64,000 nt of DNA from Thalassospiraceae bacterium LMO-SO8 (GTDB lineage Bacteria > Pseudomonadota > Alphaproteobacteria > Rhodospirillales > Casp-alpha2). The stretch is from assembly GCA_031655335.1 (NCBI GenBank), contig CP134226.1:1054001-1118000 (forward strand), read 5' to 3'. The notes beneath the pieces are model-generated. The model was not told where the DNA came from and made no database searches. It was given only the letters and a program-made list of their open reading frames with translations. This document shows positions 32,452 through 41,075 of this stretch, piece by piece. The translations under genes were made by a program, and so were the position numbers. The stretch's first letter is position 1, and each line of letters opens with the position of its first letter.

Positions 32452-34316
32452 GACAGGTCCTCTCTGAGGGCGGCGTCGATCTCGGCCACCGTGAAGGGCT
32501 GGCCGGTGACCTTGTTCAGGCCGCGGAAGGAAACATGGGGGAACAGGCCTTGCAGATGGCCGCGCAACTGCCCGGAGTTGAGTTCCGCCACCACGACTTG
32601 ATCGTAGAGGGCGAAGATCTCGCCAAGCCCCCGGGGCAGTGGCGACAGATGGCGCAGGTGCAGGTGGCCGACCGCATGGCCCTCGGCGGCCAGATCCTCG
32701 ACCGCGGTCTTGAGCGCGCCCTGGGTCGAGCCCCAGCCGACGGCGAGCACCCGGCCCGCGTCCGTGCCGGCGGTGACCGCTGCCGGAGGCAGGGCGCCGC
32801 GGATATGGTCCAGCTTGGCGGCGCGCAAATCGGTCATTTCCTGATGGTTGTCGGGATCGTAGGAAATATGGCCCGAGCCCGCCGAGCGCTCGATTCCGCC
32901 GAGGCGATGCGCCAGCCCGGTCATGCCCGGCACGGCCCAGGGCCGGGCCAGCGTTTCGGCATCGCGGCGGAAGGGATGAAAGCCGTCCGGGTCGATGTCG
33001 CGGTCGACGGCGATATCGGCCAGGGCGTCGACGTCGGGCAGGCGCCAGGGCTCCGCCGCGTTGGCCGTATAGGCGTCGGACAGCACGATCACCGGCGTCA
33101 TGAAGGTGACGGCGGTGCGCGCCGCCTCGATCACCGTCTCGAACGAATCGCCGGGGCCGGCGGCGGCGAACACGGGCAGGGGCGCTTCGCCGTGACGGCC
33201 GTGCAGGGCCAGGTTCAAATCCGCCTGCTCGACCTTGGTCGGCATGCCGGTGGAGGGACCCGCGCGCTGCACGTCGATGACGATCAGCGGCAGTTCCGCC
33301 GCCGTGGCGAGGCCCAGGGCCTCCGCCTTCAGCGCCATGCCGGGACCCGAGGTTCCGGTGACGCCGAGGCCGCCCGCGAAGGAGGCGCCGATGGCGGCGG
33401 TGGCGGCGGCGATCTCGTCTTCCGCCTGAAAGGTCGCGACGCCTTCCCCGCCCAGCTTGGCGAGCCCGTGCAGGATCGCCGAGGCCGGGGTGATGGGGTA
33501 GGAGCAATAATGCAGGCGCAGCCCGGACAGGGCCGAGGCGGCGGCCAGGCCCAGCACCATGCCGTCGATGCCGGTCAGCGTGCGATAGGTGCCGGGGCGG
33601 GGGCTGGCGGGGGCGACGGCGCGCAGGCGGGGCGGCGGCGCCATGTCGGTGACGTCGCCGTAGGTATGGCCCGCGTCCATGGCCGCCGTGTTGGCGGCGG
33701 CGATTTCCGGCCGCTTGGCGAATTTCGATTTCAGCCAGGCCGCCGTGGGGGTGCGGTCCTGGGCGAACATCCAATAGACCAGGCCAAGGGCCCAGAAGTT
33801 GCGCGCCGTCTCGGCCTCTTTCTTGGTGACGCCTTCCGGCAGGGCGGCTTCGCGGGTCAGGCGGGAAATCTCGATGGCTTCCAGACGATAGCCGTCCAGG
33901 CTGCCGTCCTCCAGCGGGTTGGCGGCGTAGCCGGCCTTTTCCAGGCCGCGTTTGGCGAAGGCGTCGGCATCGGCGATCAACAGCCCGCCCGGGCGCAGCG
34001 CCGAAAGATTGGTCTTCAACGCCGCCGGATTGAGCGCGACCAGCACGTCGACCGTATCGCCGTGGGTCTTTACCCGGTCGCCGCCGATCTGAATCTGAAA
34101 CGCCGACACCCCGAAGGTCGTGCCGGCGGGGGCACGTATTTCCGCCGGGAAGTCGGGAAAGGTCATGAAGCCGTGGCCGGTCAGGGCCGAGGACTTGGTG
34201 AATTCCGCGCCCAGCGTCTGGATGCCGTCGCCGGAATCCCCGGCAAAGCGGATCACGGCCGGGCCCTGGGCCGCGGCGTTGTCTGACAGGTCGGGCGGGG
34301 TGGGTTGGTCGAGCAT
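32448..34316 (-). CDS. korA: 2-oxoacid:ferredoxin oxidoreductase, fused gamma-alpha subunit
   Basis: 622 residues. The first about 190 residues are the gamma domain (RFAGDSGDGIQTLG). The remainder is the alpha subunit with pyrimidine-binding and transketolase C-terminal domains (YPITPAS, FQAEDEIAA, GPSTGMPTKVEQADL). The gamma-alpha fusion is the common KorA form in proteobacteria. The gene is divergent from the DUF971 gene. Substrate preference (2-oxoglutarate versus other oxoacids) cannot be fixed from sequence. Confidence 0.92.
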   Translation of the reverse strand: MLDQPTPPDLSDNAAAQGPAVIRFAGDSGDGIQTLGAEFTKSSALTGHGFMTFPDFPAEIRAPAGTTFGVSAFQIQIGGDRVKTHGDTVDVLVALNPAALKTNLSALRPGGLLIADADAFAKRGLEKAGYAANPLEDGSLDGYRLEAIEISRLTREAALPEGVTKKEAETARNFWALGLVYWMFAQDRTPTAAWLKSKFAKRPEIAAANTAAMDAGHTYGDVTDMAPPPRLRAVAPASPRPGTYRTLTGIDGMVLGLAAASALSGLRLHYCSYPITPASAILHGLAKLGGEGVATFQAEDEIAAATAAIGASFAGGLGVTGTSGPGMALKAEALGLATAAELPLIVIDVQRAGPSTGMPTKVEQADLNLALHGRHGEAPLPVFAAAGPGDSFETVIEAARTAVTFMTPVIVLSDAYTANAAEPWRLPDVDALADIAVDRDIDPDGFHPFRRDAETLARPWAVPGMTGLAHRLGGIERSAGSGHISYDPDNHQEMTDLRAAKLDHIRGALPPAAVTAGTDAGRVLAVGWGSTQGALKTAVEDLAAEGHAVGHLHLRHLSPLPRGLGEIFALYDQVVVAELNSGQLRGHLQGLFPHVSFRGLNKVTGQPFTVAEIDAALREDLS

Positions 34317-34529
34317 GGCCGGAAATCCTTGTTCAACGCCGGGTCGTGTTCGGGTGTCGGCGACGGTGGCCGGACTATGCCCGCCGACATGGATTCCGGT
34401 CGGTCAATTAATTGCCGGGGATAAATAAAAGAGGTTCTGTCAACGAATTGCTTTTATGTCGGGGCGGCGCGGGCTTGGATCAGGCACCCCCCGGGCGGAC
34501 CGATCCGCCCCTTGTTCAGGAGGCCGATC

Positions 34530-34871
34530 ATGCAACCAACAGAAATTTCCGTCGCCGCCGACCGCGCCTCGCTGACGATCATCTGGCCCGACGGCGTTCG
34601 CCAGAACCTGAGTGCTTCGACCCTGCGCCAGATGAGCCGCTCCGCCCGTTCGGAAAGTGCCCGCCTGAAAGGGTGGGACGTGCCGGCCGACGGCGGCCTG
34701 ACCATCGCGGCGGTCGAAGCGGTCGGCGTCTATGCCATCAACATCACGTTTTCCGACGGCTACGCCAAGGGCATCTATCCCTGGGAAATGTTGCGCGGGG
34801 CCATCGGCGCGCTGGCGTTTCAGGGCCTGAACACGGCCCAGGCCGAGGCGATTTCCGGCCTTGGCAATTAG
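34530..34871 (+). CDS. DUF971 / gamma-butyrobetaine-hydroxylase-like N-terminal domain protein
   Basis: 113 residues from ATG 34530, chosen because AGGAGG lies 7 bases upstream. The protein is a single DUF971 domain (IIWPDGVRQNLSASTLRQ, FSDGYAKGIYPWEMLR). Stand-alone versions occur widely beside iron-sulfur and Mrp-type genes, and the related domain opens carnitine-synthesis hydroxylases. Conserved His/Cys zinc ligands of the hydroxylase domain are not apparent here. It precedes the AprA-like gene by 120 bp. Confidence 0.82.
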   Translation: MQPTEISVAADRASLTIIWPDGVRQNLSASTLRQMSRSARSESARLKGWDVPADGGLTIAAVEAVGVYAINITFSDGYAKGIYPWEMLRGAIGALAFQGLNTAQAEAISGLGN

Positions 34872-34991
34872 TTGACAGACAGACGGCCCTGCTGCGGCGC
34901 AGCATGGTTGTTACAGACAAGTTTCCCGCCGACCGGCGTGCCTGAAGGCCCCGTCGGCACCAAGAACAAACGAAACCGAAAGGACGATCCC

Positions 34992-36731
34992 ATGGACGAA
35001 ATCACCGAAGGCACGTCGCAGGTCGATTGCGATATTCTGGTCATCGGCGGCGGCACGGCCGGCCCCATGGCCGCCTACCGCGCGAAGAAAAAGAACCCCA
35101 ACGCCAAGGTCATCCTGCTGGAAAAGGCCAACGTGAAGCGGTCGGGCGCCATCTCCATGGGCATGGACGGCCTGAACAACGCCGTCATCCCCGGTCATTC
35201 CACCCCGGAACAGTACGTCAAGGAAATCACCGTCGCCAACGACGGCATCGTCGACCAGGCCGCCGTCTACAAGTACGCGCAGAACTGCTACGAGATCATT
35301 CAGGAACTGGATGGCTTCGGCATCCGTTTCCAGAAGGACGAGAACGGCGACTTCGACGTCAAGAAGGTCCACCACATCGGCACCTACGTGCTGCCCATGC
35401 CCAACGGCGACACGGTGAAGAAGGCGCTGTACCGCCAGTTGAAGCGCGCCCGCCTGCTGATTTCCAACCGCTACATGGCGACCCGCCTGCTGACCGGCAA
35501 GGACGGCCGCATCGCCGGCGCCATCGCCGTCAACACGCGCACCGCCGAGTTTCTGGTGGTCCGCGCCAAGGCCGTGATCCTGTGCATGGGGGCGGCCGGG
35601 CGCCTCGGCCTGCCGACCTCGGGCTATCTGTTCGGGACCTACGAGAACGCCGCCAACTCGGGCGACGGCTATGCCATGGCCTATCACGCGGGCGCTGGCC
35701 TCGCGAACCTGGAATGCTTCCAGATCAATCCGCTGATCAAGGATTACAACGGCCCCGCCTGCGCCTATGTGGCCGGACCGTTCGGCGGCTACACGGCCAA
35801 CAACGAAGGCATGCGCTTCATCGAATGCGATTACTGGTCGGGCCAGATGATGCAGGAGTTCTACAACGAACTGCAATCGGGCAAGGGGCCTGTGTTCCTC
35901 AAGCTCAACCACCTGGCGGATGAGACCATCGGCGAGATCGAAACCATCCTGCACGAGGTCGAACGCCCGACCCGCGGCCGCTTCCAGGTCAACCGCAACA
36001 ACGACTACCGCAACGGCATGATCGAGATGCACATCTCGGAAATCGGTTTCTGTTCCGGCCATTCGGCGTCGGGCGTCTATGTCGACGACAACGCCTGCAC
36101 CACGGTGCCGGGCCTCTATGCCGCCGGCGACATGGCCAGCGTGCCGCACAACTACATGCTGGGTGCGTTCACCAACGGCGCCGTCGCGGGCGAGCACGCC
36201 ATCGACTTCGTCAACGAGGTGGATTTCGCCGACATCGACGAAGACTTCATCGCCGCCGAAAAGAAACGCGTCCTGGCCCCGACCACGCGCGAAGACGGCA
36301 TTCCGCCGAACCAGGTCGAATACAAGACCCGACGTCTGGTCAACGACTACCTGCAACCGCCCAAGGTCACGCGCAAGATGCAACTGGCGCAGGACCGCTT
36401 CGCCGAAACCCGCGAGGTCATGGAGAACGAGATGGTCGCGCGCAATGCCCATGAACTGATGCGCTCGCTCGAGGTCTCGTCGATCATGGACTGCGCCGAC
36501 ATGGCCGCCTTCGCATCGCTGTTCCGCACGGAAAGCCGCTGGGGCCTGTATCACAACCGCGCCGACTATCCGGAACGGGACAACGAGAACTGGTTCTGCC
36601 ACTCGATCCTGTCCAAGGACGCGAACGGCCAGATGACGATCAAGAAAAAGGACGTCGATCCCTACATCATCCCCATCGATGACGAAGAGAAAGACGCCTA
36701 CGACAAACAGCGGATCAAGGCGCAGGCCTGA
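34992..36731 (+). CDS. AprA-like FAD flavoprotein (fumarate reductase/APS reductase alpha superfamily)
   Basis: 579 residues from ATG 34992 (AAAGGA upstream). An N-terminal GGGTAGPMAA dinucleotide-binding motif (about 19-28) is followed by VKRSGAISMGMDGLNN (about 53-68), which matches the AprA version of the FAD domain. GLYAAGDMASV lies near 375. It is about 60 residues shorter than true dissimilatory AprA, and no sat, qmo or dsr gene is present. It is followed by an AprB-like ferredoxin, so the two probably form an AprAB-like complex acting on an unknown, perhaps sulfur-containing, substrate. Confidence 0.88.
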   Translation: MDEITEGTSQVDCDILVIGGGTAGPMAAYRAKKKNPNAKVILLEKANVKRSGAISMGMDGLNNAVIPGHSTPEQYVKEITVANDGIVDQAAVYKYAQNCYEIIQELDGFGIRFQKDENGDFDVKKVHHIGTYVLPMPNGDTVKKALYRQLKRARLLISNRYMATRLLTGKDGRIAGAIAVNTRTAEFLVVRAKAVILCMGAAGRLGLPTSGYLFGTYENAANSGDGYAMAYHAGAGLANLECFQINPLIKDYNGPACAYVAGPFGGYTANNEGMRFIECDYWSGQMMQEFYNELQSGKGPVFLKLNHLADETIGEIETILHEVERPTRGRFQVNRNNDYRNGMIEMHISEIGFCSGHSASGVYVDDNACTTVPGLYAAGDMASVPHNYMLGAFTNGAVAGEHAIDFVNEVDFADIDEDFIAAEKKRVLAPTTREDGIPPNQVEYKTRRLVNDYLQPPKVTRKMQLAQDRFAETREVMENEMVARNAHELMRSLEVSSIMDCADMAAFASLFRTESRWGLYHNRADYPERDNENWFCHSILSKDANGQMTIKKKDVDPYIIPIDDEEKDAYDKQRIKAQA

Positions 36732-36771
36732 CCAACAGCCCGCCGCCCCCGATCCACAAGGAGACAAACCC

Positions 36772-37005
36772 ATGCCCCTCGCTGAACAACCCTCATCCGT
36801 CCCCGTCGTCGTCGACGAAGGCAAATGCATCGCCGACAAGGGCTGCACCGTCTGCGTCGATGTCTGCCCGCTGGATGTGCTGCGCATCTCGGACGCCACC
36901 GGCAAGGCCTTCATGAAGTACGACGAGTGCTGGTACTGCATGCCTTGCGAGGCCGATTGCCCGACGGGCGCGGTCACCGTCAACATTCCCTTCCTGCTGC
37001 GCTGA
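36772..37005 (+). CDS. AprB-like ferredoxin with two [4Fe-4S] clusters
   Basis: 77 residues. Cys motifs GKC...KGCTVCVDVCP and CWYCMPCEADCP give eight cluster ligands in AprB-like spacing (the CWYCMPC element is typical). Compared with AprB (about 150 residues) the C-terminal wrapping tail is missing. It lies 40 bp after the AprA-like gene and 18 bp before the HEAT gene, and should carry electrons to or from the flavoprotein. Confidence 0.9.
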   Translation: MPLAEQPSSVPVVVDEGKCIADKGCTVCVDVCPLDVLRISDATGKAFMKYDECWYCMPCEADCPTGAVTVNIPFLLR

Positions 37006-37023
37006 CCCAAGGAGCCCGACCCC

Positions 37024-37986
37024 ATGTCCGCATTCGAGCCCTTTGAGCAATTCGACGAGGTCGAAGACATCATCGACCGCCTGGAAGACCCCGATCCGGG
37101 CACGCGCCGCGTCGCCGTCATGGATCTGGCCGACAGCGCCGACCCCGCCGCCGTCACCCATCTGAAAAAGGCCCTGGCCGACGATTCCCGCGAGGTGCGG
37201 TTGCAGATCGCCCTGGCGCTCGGCGAATTCGACGGCCCGGAAACGGCGGAAGCCCTGCTGATCGCGCTGACCGATTCCGACAGCGGCGTGGCCCAGGCCG
37301 CCGCCGACAGCATGGCGGAATTGAAGGATCCGGCCTCGGCCGACCCGATCCTGCCGTTCGTCGCCCATGACTCGGCCTTCGTGCGCGCCGGCGCCCTGCG
37401 GGCGTTGCGCGAACTGAAGCGCCCGGAAAGCCTGAAGCCGGCCCTGGATGCCCTGTCCGATCCGGAAGCCAGCGTGCGTTCCGAAGCGGTCAGCGTCGTC
37501 GGCTACCTGAAGACCGAAGATGCCCTGCCCGCCCTGATGGCGATGCTGAAGGACGCCGACGCCGGCGTGCGCCGCACGGCTGCGGGGGCCTTGGGCTTCT
37601 CCGTCACGGGCGCCGCCGCCGATACCCTGGCCCAGGCGCTGAGCGATACGGACTGGCAGGTCCGCGAGGTCGCCGCCGAAACGCTGTGCAAGGTGCAGTC
37701 GCCGGGCGCCATTCCGGCCCTGCGCAAGGCGCTCGCCGACGATTACTGGCAGGTCCGGCAGAAGGCCATCCGCTCCCTCGGCAAGCTGGGTGCGGCGGAG
37801 GCCATCGAGGACATCGCGCCGTCCCTCGACCACGACATCTCCAACCTGCGTAAGGAAGCCGCCGCGGCAATGGGCGAGATCGCCTCGCCCAAGGCGGTGC
37901 CCGCCCTCGAAGCGCATCTCGACGACCCCGACCCCGACGTCCGCAAGAACATCCGCTGGGCGCTCAGCCGCATCCGCGCCGAATAG
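37024..37986 (+). CDS. HEAT-repeat protein
   Basis: 320 residues composed almost entirely of about nine 31-residue HEAT/PBS-lyase-type repeats (recurrent DPDPGTRRVAVMDLA, LADDSREVRLQIALALGE, LSDTDWQVREVAAETL patterns). There is no signal peptide. Such alpha-solenoids act as scaffolds, and short HEAT proteins accompany metallo-enzyme and phycobilin-lyase systems. Here it directly follows the AprAB-like genes and may be a chaperone or assembly factor for them; this is inference. Confidence 0.9.
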   Translation: MSAFEPFEQFDEVEDIIDRLEDPDPGTRRVAVMDLADSADPAAVTHLKKALADDSREVRLQIALALGEFDGPETAEALLIALTDSDSGVAQAAADSMAELKDPASADPILPFVAHDSAFVRAGALRALRELKRPESLKPALDALSDPEASVRSEAVSVVGYLKTEDALPALMAMLKDADAGVRRTAAGALGFSVTGAAADTLAQALSDTDWQVREVAAETLCKVQSPGAIPALRKALADDYWQVRQKAIRSLGKLGAAEAIEDIAPSLDHDISNLRKEAAAAMGEIASPKAVPALEAHLDDPDPDVRKNIRWALSRIRAE

Positions 37987-38030
37987 GACACCGCCCACCC
38001 CCCTTCAACCGCAACCGGCCCGTTCCCGTT

Positions 38031-38783
38031 ATGAACCACGTGACCCAGAACATCGTGACCCAGGAAACAGAGAGCCTTCCGAAATACGTGGTGGTTCGCG
38101 ATTGGTTGGCGCGGCGGATCAACACCGGCGACTTTCAGCCGGGGGGACGGCTGCCGTCGGAACATTCCCTGGTCGCCAGGTTCGGCGTGTCGCGGGTCAC
38201 CGTGCGCCACGCCCTCGACGCGCTGAAGAAATCCGGCATGGTCGAAAGCCATCAGGGCCAGGGCCATTTCGTGCGCGGCATCAAGGCCGAACTGGACATG
38301 CGCCGGTTGCGCGGACTGGGCGAGGCGCTCGGCCCGAACGGTTTGCAGGCGACGGCGCAATTGCTGGAGCGGGCCGAGATCAAGGCCAACAGCCAGGTCC
38401 GCCAGGCGCTGGCTCTGCCGCCGTCGAGCCTGGTCACCGTGGTCCGCCGCCTGCGCCTGGCCAACGCGGCCCCCATCTGTTTCGAGGAACGCTACCTTCT
38501 GCCCGAGGTCGGCCGCCTGCTTTCAGACCGTGACCTGGAATCGAGCGACGTCTGCACCCTTCTGGAAGAGTCGCGCGGCGTGGCGATGGCCTTCGGCGAC
38601 GTCGTCATGGACATGGTCAAGGCCGCGCCTAAGCTGGCCCAGCATCTGGAGATCGAGCCGGGGGCGACGGTCGTGCGCACGGAACAGGTCAACGTCGACG
38701 TCAACGGCGTCGCCATCGATTTCTGCATTCGCCACGCCGTCGCCGAGGCCTTCCGATACCGCACCCGCATCGGCCGCTGGTAA
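38031..38783 (+). CDS. GntR-family regulator, HutC/FarR subfamily
   Basis: 250 residues. The N-terminal winged helix (about 18-85; LPSEHSLVARFGVSRVTVRHAL) is classical GntR. The C-terminal about 150 residues are a UTRA effector domain. It lies inside the AprAB-like block, 44 bp after the HEAT gene, and is probably the local repressor, with the transported or metabolised compound as ligand. Confidence 0.92.
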   Translation: MNHVTQNIVTQETESLPKYVVVRDWLARRINTGDFQPGGRLPSEHSLVARFGVSRVTVRHALDALKKSGMVESHQGQGHFVRGIKAELDMRRLRGLGEALGPNGLQATAQLLERAEIKANSQVRQALALPPSSLVTVVRRLRLANAAPICFEERYLLPEVGRLLSDRDLESSDVCTLLEESRGVAMAFGDVVMDMVKAAPKLAQHLEIEPGATVVRTEQVNVDVNGVAIDFCIRHAVAEAFRYRTRIGRW

Positions 38784-38794
38784 CCCGCGGCATC

Positions 38795-39352
38795 ATGCGC
38801 CCCCCCATCCTTCCGCACCACCACATCCACCGACTTGCCGCCGCGATCTTCGCGGCGGCCTTTCTTTTCGGGCATCCGGCAACCGCCGACGGTGCCGGCC
38901 CCATGGCGCCGGCGCCGGCGCCCATCGCCGCCCCGGCGATCGACCTGCCGCGGCTGGACGGAACCCCGTTTTCCCTGGCCGGCCGCAAGGGCGGATTCAC
39001 GCTCATCAACTTCTGGGCGTTGTGGTGCGCGCCCTGTCGCATCGAGATGCCGGCGTTGGCCCGGTTGAAAACACAAATGGCGGGACGGGGACTTGAAGTC
39101 GTCGCCGTGAACCTGGGCGACAAGCCGGACGCGGTCGCGCGGTTCCTGACGCAAGTGAATGTGGGCGGACTGACCATCGTGATGGACCGTCAATCCGCCG
39201 TCGGCCGCGCATGGCATGTCCAGGCGCTGCCCGCGACGTTCCTGGTCGGCCCCGACGGCGTCATCACCCATGCGGCGGTCGGCGCCCGTGATTGGGCCGC
39301 CGCCCCGGTCCTTCAATGGTTCGAAAAGCAGCTGACGGCGGCCCCCCGCTGA
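38795..39352 (+). CDS. TlpA-like periplasmic thioredoxin
   Basis: 185 residues with an N-terminal signal peptide or anchor (about 10-32). The redox motif WCAPC is at about 77-81, and a cis-Pro region (ALPATFL) is near 147. The fold matches TlpA/ResE-type disulfide reductases that keep Cys of cytochromes or copper proteins reduced. Its place upstream of copper-chaperone and cytochrome genes fits that role. It starts 11 bases after the GntR gene. Confidence 0.9.
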   Translation: MRPPILPHHHIHRLAAAIFAAAFLFGHPATADGAGPMAPAPAPIAAPAIDLPRLDGTPFSLAGRKGGFTLINFWALWCAPCRIEMPALARLKTQMAGRGLEVVAVNLGDKPDAVARFLTQVNVGGLTIVMDRQSAVGRAWHVQALPATFLVGPDGVITHAAVGARDWAAAPVLQWFEKQLTAAPR

Positions 39353-39507
39353 GAGCCTGAGAACGGCCGCATCTCGGCAACTTGTATCGTCCTGGCGGAT
39401 ATCTAAGTGATTAAAAAATAAACATGATTATGGCGGAGATTAAAAAATCATCATTTTCCATTCAAGGCGGCTCAAAATCGGCAAAAATATGATAATTTAT
39501 CCTTATA

Positions 39508-39520
39508 TATCAAATGGTTA
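39508..39520 (+). promoter_or_regulatory. IHF consensus site
   Basis: TATCAAATGGTTA fits WATCAANNNNTTR at every defined position. It lies in a strikingly AT-rich stretch (about 39400-39540) 24 bp upstream of the sigma-54 element. Confidence 0.7.
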
Positions 39521-39544
39521 TTTTTATTTTGCAGGTGCGAAAAC

Positions 39545-39560
39545 TGGCAAGGTAATTGCA
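39545..39560 (+). promoter_or_regulatory. sigma-54 promoter of the ABC transporter operon
   Basis: TGGCAAGGTAATTGCA has GG and GC 10 bases apart and a perfect TTGCA -12 element; the only mismatch is A for C in the -24 box. The start would be near 39571, 44 nt before the ATG. The 262-bp gap 39353-39614 holds this promoter and the IHF site; no NtrC-type enhancer is obvious. Confidence 0.85.
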
Positions 39561-39614
39561 CTTATAGAGGCCGTAACGAGACAACTTTGATGCAGAGCAA
39601 AGGAGAATTCAACA

Positions 39615-40979
39615 ATGCTCAGGCACGTAACGCAGGGATTGGCATTGGGGGCCTTGTTGGCGGTGACAGCGGCGGCACCGGCCCAGGCCAAAACCATCAA
39701 GGTGGCCATCGGTCACCAAAGCATGTGTACCGACACCTATACGGCGGGCATCGTCGTCAAGGAACTGAAGCTTCTTGAAAAGCACCTGCCGAAAACCGGC
39801 AAGTACAAGGATGTGGACTACGACATCAGCTGGGCCGACTATTCGTCCGGCGGCCCCATCACCAACCAGATGATGGCCAACAAGCTGAACATCGGCGTGA
39901 TGGGCGACTACCCCCTGATCGTCAACGGCGCCAAATTTCAGGCCACGGACAGCCTGCGCACCTACTATGTCGCGGGCACCGGCTACAACCTGAAGGGATC
40001 GGGCAACGCCATCGTGGTGCCCGTGAAGTCGGACCTCTACAAGATCGGCGATCTTGAGGGCAAGGAAGTGTCCACGCCCGTGGGCTCCGCCGCCTGGGGC
40101 ATGCTGTTGAAGGCCGCCCAGGACAACAAGATCAAGTTCCAGTTGAAGAACCAGAGCCCGGCCGTGGGTGCGGCGAACATCGCCGCGGGCAAGATCGACG
40201 CCCATTCGGACTTCTGCCCCTGGTCGGAAATCATGGAATTCCGCGGCACCGGCCGCAAGATCTATGACGGTTCGGAAGCCGGCGTGCCCTATCTGCACGG
40301 CGTCGTTGTGCGCAAGGATCTGGCCGACGACTATCCGGAAGTGGTGCAGGCCTTCATCAAGGCCGTCTACGACGCCGGCAAGTGGATCAAGGAAGACCCC
40401 ATCCGCGCCACCGATCTGATGGAGAAATGGACGGGCGTCGAGAAGGAAGTGCTCTACATCTACTTCTCGAAGGGGGGGCACCTCTCCCTCGACCCGACCA
40501 TCAAGCCCAAGTGGACGGAAGCCCTCAAGTTCGACCACACGGTCCTGGTCCGTGAGAAAGCGATCCCGCCGCTCGATTTCGGCGACTGGATCACCGAGAA
40601 GTATATCCGCGCCGCCTACAAGGACATGGGCGTGGATTACGACAAGGACAAGGCGATGATTGTCGACCCCGCGGTCGCCAATGCAGGCCTGCCCAACGAA
40701 ATCTGGCACGCCCGCGACGGGATCAAGGAATACGCGACCCTGCCCGAATTCCTGGGCGCGATCGCCTCGTTCCGCGCCACGGGTGCGAAGATCAACTCCA
40801 CCTACGTCTACGACAAGGAAACGGGGCTCAAGCTGTTCGGCAAGACCGCCTTCTGGGTCGTCACGCCGAAGGGCGAGTTCGCGACGTTCCTGCGCCGCGG
40901 CGAAGCTGAAAAGTACGCCAGCACCATCGACGGCAAGGTCATTACCTTCGAAGACGCCATCGGCATGAAATCCAGCTGA
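39615..40979 (+). CDS. ABC transporter substrate-binding protein (NrtA/SsuA superfamily, long form)
   Basis: 454 residues with a Sec signal peptide cleaved after about residue 25 (AQA). AAAGGAG precedes the ATG. It is longer than usual SsuA-type proteins and has a distinctive start of the mature chain (HQSMCTDTYT). The ligand is unknown; nitrate is less likely because a dedicated nrt system exists in the same window. First gene of an operon with permease, membrane protein, ATPase, copper chaperones and cytochrome c, driven by a sigma-54 promoter. Confidence 0.88.
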   Translation: MLRHVTQGLALGALLAVTAAAPAQAKTIKVAIGHQSMCTDTYTAGIVVKELKLLEKHLPKTGKYKDVDYDISWADYSSGGPITNQMMANKLNIGVMGDYPLIVNGAKFQATDSLRTYYVAGTGYNLKGSGNAIVVPVKSDLYKIGDLEGKEVSTPVGSAAWGMLLKAAQDNKIKFQLKNQSPAVGAANIAAGKIDAHSDFCPWSEIMEFRGTGRKIYDGSEAGVPYLHGVVVRKDLADDYPEVVQAFIKAVYDAGKWIKEDPIRATDLMEKWTGVEKEVLYIYFSKGGHLSLDPTIKPKWTEALKFDHTVLVREKAIPPLDFGDWITEKYIRAAYKDMGVDYDKDKAMIVDPAVANAGLPNEIWHARDGIKEYATLPEFLGAIASFRATGAKINSTYVYDKETGLKLFGKTAFWVVTPKGEFATFLRRGEAEKYASTIDGKVITFEDAIGMKSS

Positions 40980-40993
40980 TCACACGCCTGACC

Positions 40994-41033
40994 GGCGGGA
41001 CGGAGGGCCCAAGCCTCCGTCCCGCCGCCTTTT
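40994..41033 (+). terminator. strong hairpin between binding-protein and permease genes
   Basis: A perfect 13-bp stem (GGCGGGACGGAGG and its complement, 40994-41006 with 41014-41026) with a 7-base loop is followed by GCC and only four T. It may act as a partial terminator or 3'-end stabiliser so that the binding-protein mRNA is more abundant than the rest of the operon. Confidence 0.65.
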
Positions 41034-41075
41034 CCCGGCCCTGGCCGGCCCCTTGGCAGAAGCCCGAAGACGGCC

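Noticed and set aside
34992-37005. Dissimilatory APS reductase (aprBA) of a sulfate reducer or sulfur oxidiser
   Set aside because: The flavoprotein is shorter than AprA, the ferredoxin lacks the AprB tail, gene order is A then B, and no sat, qmo, dsr or sox genes are present.
34911-37313. 800-residue open frame on the minus strand
   Set aside because: It is antisense to the AprA-like flavoprotein, ferredoxin and HEAT genes, which have clear motifs and ribosome sites. The antisense translation shows no recognisable domain.
39353-39614. AT-rich island as a sign of horizontal insertion
   Set aside because: It coincides with an IHF site and a sigma-54 promoter, so regulatory function explains the composition; no repeats or mobile genes flank it.
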